This document shows, piece after piece, positions 8,140 to 16,978 of a stretch of 37,545 nt of DNA. Under the pieces are notes generated by a model. That model searched no databases. It saw only the letters and a program-made list of their open reading frames with translations, and was not told where the DNA came from. The DNA comes from Dyella_B sp035486915 (GTDB lineage Bacteria; Pseudomonadota; Gammaproteobacteria; Xanthomonadales; Rhodanobacteraceae). Every line of letters starts with the position of its first letter. The first letter of the stretch is position 1. Position numbers and translations under genes: made by a program. Where the stretch lies: the NCBI RefSeq assembly GCF_035486915.1, contig NZ_DATHMR010000171.1, positions 1 to 37,545 of the forward strand, written 5' to 3'.

Positions 8140-8678
8140 GTGAATCGCACGTACACCGACAATCCCGAGCACGACTACGGCCCCACCCGCACACAACAAC
8201 GCCGCGACGCGTTGGCGGTGCTGGCGTTGGCCATGCAATTGGTCGAACTGCCGCCGAGTAAACTCGCCCGTGCAAACCTGCCGGAAGATGTGCTGCGCGA
8301 AGTTGAAAACACGCGCCGCATCACCGCGCATATCGCACGCAAGCGCCAGTTGGGTTTCCTCGCCAAAGTCATGCGCCGCCACGAAGACGACGCCTACGAC
8401 GGCCTGCGCACGTTGCTAGGTGAGAACCGCGAGCAGTTGCGCAAGGAAACCGCCGCAATGCATCGACTTGAAGCGTTCGCGATCGACTGCTGGACGACGA
8501 CAACGCGTTGCAAGAGCTGATCGATCAATATCCGGCGATCGATCGTCAACATGTGCGCTCTCTCGTCCGGGCGGCGCGCGTCGAGCGCGATGGCAACAAA
8601 CCACCGCGCGCGTATCGCGAGATATTCCAGTTGCTGAAACAAGTCAGCGCAGAAGCAGACACAGACGAAGACGCTTGA
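8140..8678 (+). pseudogene. darP: Ribosome maturation factor DarP/YjgA (DUF615), frameshifted
   Basis: DarP/YjgA associates with late 50S precursors and is dispensable in E. coli. The first frame encodes the N-terminal two thirds (RTQQRRDALAVLALAMQLVELPPS...ENTRRITAHIARKRQLGFLAKVMRRHE...LLGENREQL...MHRLEA). After GCG at 8473-8475 it runs into 14 foreign residues and stops at 8518-8520. The expected continuation (RDRLLDDDNALQELIDQYP...VRSLVRAARVERDGNKPPRAYREIFQLLKQ) is complete in another frame from 8478 to the TGA at 8676-8678. Restoring one base at 8476-8478 gives 179 residues, the normal family length (E. coli 183). The start is GTG 8140; GTG 8101 is an in-frame alternative overlapping the DUF1653 gene. 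This is either a real one-base deletion or a sequencing error. Confidence 0.88.
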
Positions 8679-8692
8679 TCGCAAGCGTCTTC
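8667..8692. terminator. Bidirectional hairpin between darP and tldD
   Basis: GAAGACGCTTG (8667-8677) pairs perfectly with CAAGCGTCTTC (8682-8692) around the loop ATCG. The 11-bp stem overlaps the darP stop codon and ends 8 nt before the end of the convergent tldD. Symmetry and position suit a terminator serving both strands, although neither side has a clear T-run. Confidence 0.6.
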
Positions 8693-8699
8693 ATGTCGC

Positions 8700-10139
8700 T
8701 CAGGATGCGGTACCGCCTACCGTCATCGCATCCACACGCAAGGTCGGCTGACCCACGCCAACCGGCACACTCTGTCCTTCCTTGCCGCACACGCCGATGC
8801 CTTCATCGAGTGCGAGATCGTTGCCGATCATCGACACGCGCGTGAGCACATCCGGGCCGCTGCCAACAAGCGTGGCGCCTTTCACCGGTGCAGTGATTTT
8901 GCCGTCTTCAATGAGATAGGCCTCACTGGCGGAGAACACGAACTTGCCATTGGTGATATCGACCTGACCGCCCCCAAAGTTCACGGCGTACAGGCCACGC
9001 TTCACTGAGCGAATAATTTCTTGCGGATCGTGCTGACCGGCGAGCATGTACGTGTTGGTCATACGCGGCATCGGCAATTGCGCGAACGATTCGCGGCGGC
9101 CGTTGCCCGTGGGTACCATACCCATCAGGCGCGCGTTGAGTTTGTCTTGCATGTAACCCTTGAGAATGCCGTCTTCGATCAGCGTGGTGCATTCGGTGGG
9201 CGTGCCTTCGTCATCCACCGTGAGCGAACCGCGACGACCCTGCAGCGTGCCATCGTCGACCACGGTGACACCCGGTGCAGCAACGCGCTGGCCCATGCGA
9301 CCGGCGAATGCGGAACTACCCTTGCGATTGAAATCGCCTTCCAGACCGTGCCCGATGGCTTCGTGCAACAACACACCCGGCCAACCGGGGCCAAGCACGA
9401 CCGTCATCGTGCCAGCCGGCGCATCGATCGAATCCAGATTGACCAGCGCCTGACGCACGGCTTCATCCGCGAACGCCATTGCTCGACCATTTTCCAGCAG
9501 CTCGCGATAGCCATAACGACCGCCACCGCCGGCGTAACCTTGCTCACGGCGACCGTTCTGCTCAGCGATCACCTGCACGCTCAAGCGCACCAGCGGACGC
9601 ACATCCGCAGCGAGCGTGCCATCCGAGCCCGCCACGAGCACGGTATCGAGCGTTGCGCTGAGACTGACGATGACTTGCTTGACGCGCGGATCGCGCGAAC
9701 GCGCATACGCGTCGACTTCGCGCAGCACAGCGATCTTGTCGGGGTTGGGCAAGCTGTCGACCGGGTCGATGGCCGGATAGAGCTGCCGCGCACCATGCAA
9801 CGCCAGCGGCTTGCCGGCACCGTTGCCACCATGCGCAATGGCGCGAGCCGCCTTGGAGGCTTCCAGCAACTGCGGTAAGACAATTTCGTCGGAGTACGCG
9901 AAACCGGTTTTCTCGCCGCTCATCGCCCGGACGCCAACGCCCTGTTCGATCGAGTGGCTGCCGTCCTTCACGATGCCCTCTTCCAGCACCCAGGACTCGC
10001 TGCGCGAATGCTGGAAATAGAGGTCGGCGGCATCGATGGAAGGGCCCATCAGCTGCGTGAACACACGGTCGAGGTCACCCGTACCCAGTCCACCGGGGGC
10101 AAGAAGGCGGCTCTCGGCCTGTGCGATAAGGGAGCTCAT
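8700..10139 (-). CDS. tldD: Metalloprotease TldD
   Basis: The 479-residue catalytic subunit of the TldD/TldE zinc protease (E. coli 481). The zinc-binding HExxxH motif is visible as HEAIGHGLEGD, with H259, E260 and H264. Other family landmarks are GYAGGGGRYGYREL, the TVVDDGTLQGRRGSLTVDDEGTPT loop and the C-terminal CGKEGQSVPVGVGQPTLRV. ATG 10139 was chosen; an in-frame TTG at 10163 adds only eight residues. It is cytoplasmic. In many gammaproteobacteria tldD follows yhdP; here an opposite-strand hydroxylase gene separates them. Its partner pmbA lies 0.9 kb downstream on the same strand. Confidence 0.96.
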   Translation of the reverse strand: MSSLIAQAESRLLAPGGLGTGDLDRVFTQLMGPSIDAADLYFQHSRSESWVLEEGIVKDGSHSIEQGVGVRAMSGEKTGFAYSDEIVLPQLLEASKAARAIAHGGNGAGKPLALHGARQLYPAIDPVDSLPNPDKIAVLREVDAYARSRDPRVKQVIVSLSATLDTVLVAGSDGTLAADVRPLVRLSVQVIAEQNGRREQGYAGGGGRYGYRELLENGRAMAFADEAVRQALVNLDSIDAPAGTMTVVLGPGWPGVLLHEAIGHGLEGDFNRKGSSAFAGRMGQRVAAPGVTVVDDGTLQGRRGSLTVDDEGTPTECTTLIEDGILKGYMQDKLNARLMGMVPTGNGRRESFAQLPMPRMTNTYMLAGQHDPQEIIRSVKRGLYAVNFGGGQVDITNGKFVFSASEAYLIEDGKITAPVKGATLVGSGPDVLTRVSMIGNDLALDEGIGVCGKEGQSVPVGVGQPTLRVDAMTVGGTAS

Positions 10140-10288
10140 GATTTTAAGACCAGTCTGAATCAACGGTGGGAGATAATCTGGGGGCGGATCAGGTAACTTA
10201 AACCCGCGCCGGCAAGCGTTCGATCATATCGCAGGACGTCCGGCACCGTAGGCAGATTTGCCTGTCACATCGCAGTGGAAAGGATCCC

Positions 10289-11494
10289 ATGACTGACCCC
10301 TCCAGGCAGGACTCGCTCGGCAACATCCTCAAGAGCACGATTGAGCACCCGGTCAAGGAAACCAAAGAGCTTTTGCATCAGGACGGCAAGCTGAAACCCG
10401 GACAAGGAACGGTGACCAGCGTGATCGCTCTCTCGCTGGGCTTTCTCAGCCTGCTGGCGGTGCTGGCGTTTCATTTCCCGCAATATCTGACGACACCGGA
10501 CCTGCGTCATCGCTATTCGGTCGACGTATTGCGACAGCTGTTGCTTGCTGCGCTACTGATCGCCGGAGGCATGTCGCTGGGCAACGTAATTCTCGGACGG
10601 CGCCGCCCGATCAATATCCTCTCATTCGTTATGGTGCTGCTGGCTACTGCGCTGGGTGGTTCGCGCGTGCCTGTCGGCAATTTTCCGGATCACACGCCTT
10701 ATGTCGGCCTGGATTGGTTCATTCTCGATTTGTTGGGTTCGACACTAATCTTTGTCGTGATCGAAAAACTGTTCCCGCTCTACAAGGGGCAGGCAGTGTT
10801 TCGCAAAGAATGGCAAACCGATCTGAAGCATTTCGCCGTCAATCATTTCATTGTCGGACTGGTGCTGCTGATCGTGAACTTTCTGCTGCATCACTTGTTT
10901 GGACGTCTACAAAGTGCGGACTTTCAGCAATACGTGCAGCACATTTCGTTCGTGCCGCAATTGTTGCTCTGCATCCTGGTGGCGGATCTCTCGCAGTACT
11001 GGACGCACCGTGCGTATCACGAAGTGCCGTTTCTCTGGCGTTTTCACGCCGTGCACCACAGCGTCAAGACCATGGACTGGCTGGCCGGTTCGCGTCAGCA
11101 CATGCTTGAGCTGATCGCGACACGCGTTTGTGTGCTCGCACCGCTCTATGTGCTCGGTTTCAGCGAAGCGGTGATGAATGCATACATTCTTGTGGTCGGA
11201 TTCCAAGCGGTTTTCAACCACGCGAACGTGCACATTTCGTGGGGACCCCTGAGATATCTGATCGTGACGCCCGATTTTCATCATTGGCATCACGCATCCG
11301 ACGAGGAAGCGATCGACCGCAACTACGCCGCGCACTATGCGTTTCTGGACTATCTGCTCGGCACCGCAGTGAAGTCGAAAAACAAGTTTCCGGAAAAATA
11401 CGGTGTCGTGGGTGACTACATGCCCGATGGTTTCATCAGGCAGCAGCTCTTTCCGTTCAACGGCAGCACAAAGGCTGCATCACAGAACGAGTGA
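10289..11494 (+). CDS. Sterol desaturase / fatty acid hydroxylase superfamily protein
   Basis: A 401-residue integral membrane protein with hydrophobic segments around residues 42-62, 85-105, 108-125, 145-160, 180-200 and 215-230. It contains the histidine clusters of the di-iron hydroxylase family: HRAYHE (H240, H244), HAVHHS (H253, H256, H257), NHANVH, and HHWHH (H331-H335). These proteins hydroxylate or desaturate lipids (sterols, fatty acids, carotenoids) using O2; the substrate here is unknown. The N-terminal half is longer than the minimal family. GGA lies 7 nt before ATG 10289. It is divergent from tldD (149-bp gap) and ends 7 bp from the convergent yhdP, so it interrupts the usual yhdP-tldD order. 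Confidence 0.9.
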   Translation: MTDPSRQDSLGNILKSTIEHPVKETKELLHQDGKLKPGQGTVTSVIALSLGFLSLLAVLAFHFPQYLTTPDLRHRYSVDVLRQLLLAALLIAGGMSLGNVILGRRRPINILSFVMVLLATALGGSRVPVGNFPDHTPYVGLDWFILDLLGSTLIFVVIEKLFPLYKGQAVFRKEWQTDLKHFAVNHFIVGLVLLIVNFLLHHLFGRLQSADFQQYVQHISFVPQLLLCILVADLSQYWTHRAYHEVPFLWRFHAVHHSVKTMDWLAGSRQHMLELIATRVCVLAPLYVLGFSEAVMNAYILVVGFQAVFNHANVHISWGPLRYLIVTPDFHHWHHASDEEAIDRNYAAHYAFLDYLLGTAVKSKNKFPEKYGVVGDYMPDGFIRQQLFPFNGSTKAASQNE

Positions 11495-11501
11495 TACCGC
11501 G

Positions 11502-14500
11502 CTAATGACTTGACGTTGCTGCAGGAGCCGGCACGGACGACGCAGTTGCCGGCTGTGCTGCGGACGAAGCTGCCGCAGGCGCCGTTACCGTTTCCGTCGC
11601 GCCCTTGGTCATCACGGGTTTGTCCCATGTGCCACCGATGCTATAGCGCTGCACAGCGACGTGGTTGAGACCTTTGCCCAGAATGCCCTGCACGGCAAAA
11701 CCCGCCGCGGCACCAACGGGTCCGGCAACCACCGCACCGACCATGGGCAAGCTGTTGCCGATATGCGGCACGATGACGACCTGCTGGTCGTAATCCTTCG
11801 CGCGTAGGCCCGTGCGGCCGGTAATGGTTATTTCCGCCGCGGGGCCATGAATCTTTACGTTGTCGGTGTAGGCATTGCCATCGTGCAGACGGAAATCACC
11901 CGTTATCACGTCGAAGCCGAAACCCTTGCCGAAAACGTCGCCGAAGTCGAGCGACAGTCGACGCGGAAAGTCCGCGATAGAGGCCAGGCCGAAGAAGCGA
12001 CCGCGAAGTCCCGGTGACGCCTGCAGGATATGCCCGTCGGTGACGTTCACATTGAGCGTGCCTTCCATGTTGTCCAGCTCAAAGGCCCAGGGGCCGCCCG
12101 GCCACGTGGCGTTGAGCTGATCGTGCGTCTTGCCACCCTGGAAGATGCCCGTGAAACCGAACGCGCTGAGCATGTCGCCCAGATTGCCAGCGTTGAAATC
12201 CACGCGCAGATGCGTGCTGCTCTTGGTGGGCGTCCCGTTCCAGTCGCCGCTGCCGCTAACCTGCGCACTCTTCGATTGCGTGGATAGCTGATCGATATGC
12301 ATGCCGCTGGAGGTGGGCCACGTTTCCAGACGTGCTTGCCCGAGCTTCGCATCGTCCAGACGCAAATCGCTCACCCAGATATGCATGGGCGGCATGCCGG
12401 CCGGATCCATGCCGGTGTTGGCCGGATCGGTTTCCGGCACGACAGGCGCACCCGGTTTCTTGCCCGGCTGCACCGGTTCTTTCAACCAATAAAGACGTTG
12501 CAGGCGGGCAGTAATGCCGCGCTTGGAAAGCTCTGTTTCCGGCACGCTGAAATGACCCGCCGCGGCGGCGCTATCGACATCGAGCTCCAGCGCGTCGCCC
12601 TTCGGTGCCGCGGTGATATGCATCTGCTGAAAGTCGCGACCGAACATCTGTGCGTGTTCGGTGGTGACGTCGATGGTTTCCAATGCCAGACCGTTGTTTG
12701 CGGTGCCTCCACCGATGGACTGCTTCACCCAGCCGCTGACATCCAGTTGCGGCGCATCGCCACTGATGCGCATGCCCTTGACGGGAAGACTGTCAGGCAT
12801 GTCGGTGCCAAAGGCGAACGTTGCGGCCAGCGGCGTTTGATCATTCGGCGGCAGACGCATTCGTCCGCGCATGACGTCGCCGACTGAAATCTCCACATTG
12901 CTGTCAGCCTCGGGTAGGTCCATCGCAAGATGCAGCGGCATGCTGCCTTCGGCGTTCTTGCTCAATGGCACGGGGAAATTCAGAGCAATGCCCGAGAGCG
13001 GCGAATCGATGCTTAACGTCTGCGCGCCAGACGTTCCATCCACTGAATGCGCAATTTCATAGCCGACGCTGAATTGGCTACGCCCGTTTGCAACGTCGGT
13101 CAACCATTTGAGTTGCGGATAATCCTGCAGCAGCTCGGTCACGGTGTAGTTGCCGGTAAGCGTGGCGGCCACCACTTTGTTCGGATCATTCGTCGCGCCT
13201 GCGATCGCCAGATCCAGCTGCGAAGGTTCTCCATGAAAGCCACCCGTCAGCGGGCCCGCATGGAAGCCATGCTGATCGAACGTCGCCGGGCCACCCAATT
13301 TGTCGAGCTGCAATTTGAATTGCGGCGCACTGACATCGACATCCTTCAACTGCGCAGTGCCGTTGAGCAGAAAATCGTGCATCGCGTTCATCGGCAGCGA
13401 CATGTGGAAATCAAACGTGCCAGTACCGCCAAGCTTGAATTTGGAAAGCGCATCCGCCTGCTTTCTTGCAATGGGACTGGTGCCGACGAAGTTCAGCATG
13501 TCCGAGGCACTGCCATTGCCACTGACGTTGAGATCCAGCACGGTGTGCGCCAGTTCTGGAATCACTGCCACCGCATGGGTCACATTGACGTTGAGCGACT
13601 GCCCGGAAGTGGCCTGCACCACCACACCGGCATCGATAAAGTCGGCCGTCGCGTTGATGTGCTGCGCGACAGGCCAATCCTTGCCATAACTCAAGGTGAG
13701 ATCGTTGATCTCGGCATGCCCTTCGAAACGGCCTTCATTGTGATGGAACGGCCAATTCGCGAGACTGCCGCGCACGAACACCGACGTGTTGTCGAGCTTG
13801 CCTGCGACGAACGCCTGATCCAGCCACGCAATGGCGGGAGGCGACATGGAATCGATGGGCCAGAACAGCTTTGCCGCCGGAAGATCGGCGTGCGTCAGCG
13901 CGACATACACATCAAGGAACGGGCGTTCACCGTCGTTGGGAAGCTGGATATCGCCTTGCGCATTGCCGCCATACCCCTCGCCTTCGAAATCCATGCCGAC
14001 GATGCCGATGTGGAACGCATCGTCATCGCGCCAGAACGCGAAATCGCCCACGAGATTGCTCATTACGAAGGGTTTGCGGAAGGTATGCTGGAAATTGATC
14101 GCGGTGGCCTGCGCCGGGATCTCCAACGAGATCGCTTCGGCATCGCCGCGCACCTGTCCATGCAGATGATCCACACCCGGTAACTTGCCCACCGACGTGA
14201 TGCCCAGATTGTCAAAACTGCCTTGCAGCGACTGCAGACCGGCAGCCGCTGTCCAATGCAACGCCGCGTGATCAATCTGACCATGCGGTTCGCCCGTAGC
14301 CAGCCACGCTGCGAGTCCTGGCGACATGCCGGGCTTCAATCCCAGCCATGGCAATAGCGGACCAATCTGCAGATTGCTCGCCGCGACGTTGACGGCCGCT
14401 TGCGGTGTGCCCAACTGATTGAGCTCCATGAGCAACGCGCTGCCGTCGTTACCTGACCAACGGAAGGTGTCACCCGTATCGCCACGACGCAGTTCAGCGA

Positions 14501-15377
14501 TACCGCTTATCGCTGGCACGGATGCCTTAATGCCCGCCGGGTTGGTCACCGCGGGATCGTGCAGATCGAACTGAAAGAGATTGCGCACGATCTTGCCATT
14601 CTGCCAATCCATCCATGCGGCGATATTGCCCTGACCGCTGTTCACGATATAGCCGCCCAGATCGATGCCGGCGAGCATCGCGTGCAAGTCGGCATTGTTG
14701 GTCGACAGCCAGAACTTGCCGCTGCTACCGTCATCGCGGAAGCGGCCTGCGCCTTGTAGCTCACCGGTGGCGCCCAATCGATGCAGGCGGGTCCCGACAC
14801 GAATGTGGTTTGCCTGATGCGTCAGACGCAACTGATCGGCGAGCAAGGTGTAATGCTCGCCCAAACGCGCGTCATTGATTTCAACGCGCAGGTCATCGAG
14901 CCAAAGCTCGACAGAGAGATGGCCCAGCGAAATGTTTTGACGCTGCGTGTTCCCCGTTTCGCCGATGCCGTTGATGTGCCAACTTCCGTCTGCATCGCGA
15001 CTCAGATCGAGCTCGAGTCCGCGTGCTTCGAGATTGATCAGATGGCGCGACGGAAACAGCCAGCCGCCGAAATCGAGCTTGAGATCGCCTTCGGGGATGT
15101 GCAACGGACTTCCACCGTTCTCGGGCCCCACCGTGACGTCGCGCATGATGAAGCGCGGACCGGAAGGTTCCCAGTGGCCGTCTAATGATTTGAACGAGAC
15201 CTCGCGGTGAAGCCGATCACTAAGTTCTTTGGCAACCCACTCCGGATGTCTTGCCAGAAGCGGCGACAGAACCTGCGCCAGTGCTGCAGTCAAAGCAAGC
15301 ATGATGACCAGCACGCCCACGACCCAAGCGGTCAGGCGTGTGATGCGATGCGCTACGCGTTGCCATCGTTTGCTCAC
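11502..15377 (-). CDS. yhdP: YhdP family AsmA-like envelope protein
   Basis: A very large protein of 1291 residues (E. coli YhdP 1266). One N-terminal membrane helix (about 14-36) anchors it in the inner membrane; the rest is periplasmic and beta-rich. The start (HPEWVAKELSDRLHREVSFKSLDGHWEPSGPRFIMRDV) and the end (LNVNVTDGHILQASPGLRGRFFGLASIADFPRRLSLDFGDVFGKGFGFDVITGDF) match the DUF3971/AsmA-like YhdP pattern. In E. coli it is one of three partly redundant AsmA-like proteins (with TamB and YdbH) thought to carry phospholipids to the outer membrane. The last 30 residues are an Ala/Ser/Pro-rich tail. It lies 12 bp after rng, the standard rng-yhdP operon. Confidence 0.95.
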   Translation of the reverse strand: MSKRWQRVAHRITRLTAWVVGVLVIMLALTAALAQVLSPLLARHPEWVAKELSDRLHREVSFKSLDGHWEPSGPRFIMRDVTVGPENGGSPLHIPEGDLKLDFGGWLFPSRHLINLEARGLELDLSRDADGSWHINGIGETGNTQRQNISLGHLSVELWLDDLRVEINDARLGEHYTLLADQLRLTHQANHIRVGTRLHRLGATGELQGAGRFRDDGSSGKFWLSTNNADLHAMLAGIDLGGYIVNSGQGNIAAWMDWQNGKIVRNLFQFDLHDPAVTNPAGIKASVPAISGIAELRRGDTGDTFRWSGNDGSALLMELNQLGTPQAAVNVAASNLQIGPLLPWLGLKPGMSPGLAAWLATGEPHGQIDHAALHWTAAAGLQSLQGSFDNLGITSVGKLPGVDHLHGQVRGDAEAISLEIPAQATAINFQHTFRKPFVMSNLVGDFAFWRDDDAFHIGIVGMDFEGEGYGGNAQGDIQLPNDGERPFLDVYVALTHADLPAAKLFWPIDSMSPPAIAWLDQAFVAGKLDNTSVFVRGSLANWPFHHNEGRFEGHAEINDLTLSYGKDWPVAQHINATADFIDAGVVVQATSGQSLNVNVTHAVAVIPELAHTVLDLNVSGNGSASDMLNFVGTSPIARKQADALSKFKLGGTGTFDFHMSLPMNAMHDFLLNGTAQLKDVDVSAPQFKLQLDKLGGPATFDQHGFHAGPLTGGFHGEPSQLDLAIAGATNDPNKVVAATLTGNYTVTELLQDYPQLKWLTDVANGRSQFSVGYEIAHSVDGTSGAQTLSIDSPLSGIALNFPVPLSKNAEGSMPLHLAMDLPEADSNVEISVGDVMRGRMRLPPNDQTPLAATFAFGTDMPDSLPVKGMRISGDAPQLDVSGWVKQSIGGGTANNGLALETIDVTTEHAQMFGRDFQQMHITAAPKGDALELDVDSAAAAGHFSVPETELSKRGITARLQRLYWLKEPVQPGKKPGAPVVPETDPANTGMDPAGMPPMHIWVSDLRLDDAKLGQARLETWPTSSGMHIDQLSTQSKSAQVSGSGDWNGTPTKSSTHLRVDFNAGNLGDMLSAFGFTGIFQGGKTHDQLNATWPGGPWAFELDNMEGTLNVNVTDGHILQASPGLRGRFFGLASIADFPRRLSLDFGDVFGKGFGFDVITGDFRLHDGNAYTDNVKIHGPAAEITITGRTGLRAKDYDQQVVIVPHIGNSLPMVGAVVAGPVGAAAGFAVQGILGKGLNHVAVQRYSIGGTWDKPVMTKGATETVTAPAAASSAAQPATASSVPAPAATSSH

Positions 15378-15389
15378 CGTAAACCTGCA

Positions 15390-16874
15390 TCAAAGCAATA
15401 CGACATCGAACTGTTCCTGCGAGTAATGCTCCTCAGGCTGGAAGCGTATGCTTTTGGAGATGAACTCTTCCAGTTCGGCAACCGCCGTGGACTCCTCTTC
15501 AAGGATGCGATTTACCACTTTTGGGCTCGCCATCACTAAAAGTTTTTGCGCATTGAACTGACGGACCGCTCGGGTGATTTCGCGGAAGATTTCGTACGTG
15601 ACCGTCTCGGCCGTTTTCACCGTGCCACGCCCCATGCACGCCGGGCACGGTTCGCACAATTGGCGCTCCAGACTTTCGGTGGTGCGCTTGCGCGTCATCT
15701 CGACCAGGCCCAGTTGCGACATCGGATAGACCGTGGTTTTGGCATGATCGCGCGTCAAACCCTTTTCGAGCATCCGGATAACCTGACGTTTGTGCTCCTC
15801 GTCGGTCATGTCGATAAAGTCGATGATGATGATGCCGCCAAGATTTCGCAGCCTCAGCTGACGCGATGCCGCCTGCGCCGCCTCCAGATTGGTCCGATAA
15901 ACGGTTTCCTCCAGATTGCGTGTACCGAGGTAACCACCGGTGTTCACGTCGATGGTGGTCATGGCCTCGGTCTGATCGACGATCAGGTACCCGCCGGACT
16001 TCAACGGCACTTCCTTGCGAAGCGCGCGCTGGATTTCATCTTCCACGCCATACAGATCGAAGATCGGACGCTCGCCGGAATAGTGTTCGATGCGATCGTC
16101 CAGGCTGGGCATGAACTTGTGGACAAACTTCGCCACTTTCTCGAACGTCTCGCGCGAATCGACGCGAACTTTTTCGATGTCGTCGTTGAGAAGATCGCGT
16201 AAGGCGCGCAACGGTAGCGAAAGTTCTTCGTAGACGCGCTCACCGACCTTGGCCTTGGCAATGTTTTCCTGCACGACGCGCCAGACCTTGCCCAGATATG
16301 TGACGTCGAACGCCAGCGATTCGGCGGACTGTTCCTCCGCGTTTGTACGCACGATGTAGCCAAGCGGGTTATCGCCAATGAGCGGCGTCAGCACGTCCTT
16401 TAGACGTTGCCGCTCGGTTTCCTCTTCAATGCGCGTGGAGATGCCGAGCGTGCGCGCGTGCGGCAGCAGCACCAGATACCGCGAAGGGATCGACAGATGC
16501 GTGGAAAGCCGCGCGCCCTTGGTGCCGATGGGGTCTTTCACCACCTGCACGACGATCTCCTGGCCTTCGTGCACCAGTTCGCTGATCGTAGGCATATGGC
16601 CGTTGCCATTGCTGCCGGTGCTCAGTTCAGTACCGTCGGGCAATGGCGGCCGGACAATATCCGAGGCATGCAGGAACGCGGCGCGTTCCAGCCCAATATC
16701 TACGAACACGGCCTGCATGCCGGGCATTACGCGTTGCACCCGTCCTTTGTAGACATTCCCCACATAGCCACGCCGGGACGTTCTTTCGACATGCAACTCC
16801 TGCAACATGCCGTTTTCCACCACGCCGACTCGCGTCTCGCGCGGGGTTACATTGATCAGAATTTCTTCACTCAC
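15390..16874 (-). CDS. rng: Ribonuclease G
   Basis: A 494-residue single-strand endoribonuclease of the RNase E/G family, acting in 16S rRNA 5' maturation and mRNA decay. The N-terminal S1 domain starts GYVGNVYKGRVQRVMPGMQAVFVDIGLERAAFLH and carries a Gly/Asn-rich insert (about DGTELSTGSNGNGH). The catalytic aspartates are D309 (TTIDVNTGGY) and D352 (IIIIDFID), matching E. coli D304 and D347. A zinc-link type motif is seen in CEPCPACMGRG. GTG 16874 (VSEEILINVTPRETRV) is favoured, with GGGGA at the right distance; ATG 16880, two codons earlier, is the alternative. The maf gene that often precedes rng is absent. Confidence 0.96.
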   Translation of the reverse strand: MSEEILINVTPRETRVGVVENGMLQELHVERTSRRGYVGNVYKGRVQRVMPGMQAVFVDIGLERAAFLHASDIVRPPLPDGTELSTGSNGNGHMPTISELVHEGQEIVVQVVKDPIGTKGARLSTHLSIPSRYLVLLPHARTLGISTRIEEETERQRLKDVLTPLIGDNPLGYIVRTNAEEQSAESLAFDVTYLGKVWRVVQENIAKAKVGERVYEELSLPLRALRDLLNDDIEKVRVDSRETFEKVAKFVHKFMPSLDDRIEHYSGERPIFDLYGVEDEIQRALRKEVPLKSGGYLIVDQTEAMTTIDVNTGGYLGTRNLEETVYRTNLEAAQAASRQLRLRNLGGIIIIDFIDMTDEEHKRQVIRMLEKGLTRDHAKTTVYPMSQLGLVEMTRKRTTESLERQLCEPCPACMGRGTVKTAETVTYEIFREITRAVRQFNAQKLLVMASPKVVNRILEEESTAVAELEEFISKSIRFQPEEHYSQEQFDVVLL

Positions 16875-16978
16875 CGGCATCCCCAAAGCTGAAGGGCCTT
16901 TATAGCGGCTGCGCGCGAGAACTGTCGATGCAAAAAGTCCGTCTACTCCTGTACTGCAGCGTTCGGTAAATTGAATTC

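Noticed and set aside
7785..8162. 126-codon N-terminal extension of pmbA
   Set aside because: It would run antisense through the DUF1653 gene, does not resemble PmbA, and makes the protein far longer than the family; GTG 7784 has a ribosome-binding site.
8521..8678. Separate small gene encoding the DUF615 C-terminus
   Set aside because: The peptide is the direct continuation of DarP with no start codon or ribosome-binding site of its own at the junction; a frameshift explains it better.
9021..9878. 285-codon open frame on + inside tldD
   Set aside because: Covers the TldD zinc-motif region on the opposite strand; His/Arg/Thr-rich, no domain.
13047..14183. 378-codon open frame on + inside yhdP
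   Set aside because: It lies wholly antisense to a well-recognised YhdP protein, has an Arg/His-rich composition typical of reverse-frame shadows in GC-rich genes, and shows no domain.
14559..15210. Several overlapping + frames at the 5' end of yhdP
   Set aside because: All are antisense to the conserved YhdP N-terminus and mutually overlapping, so they are shadows.
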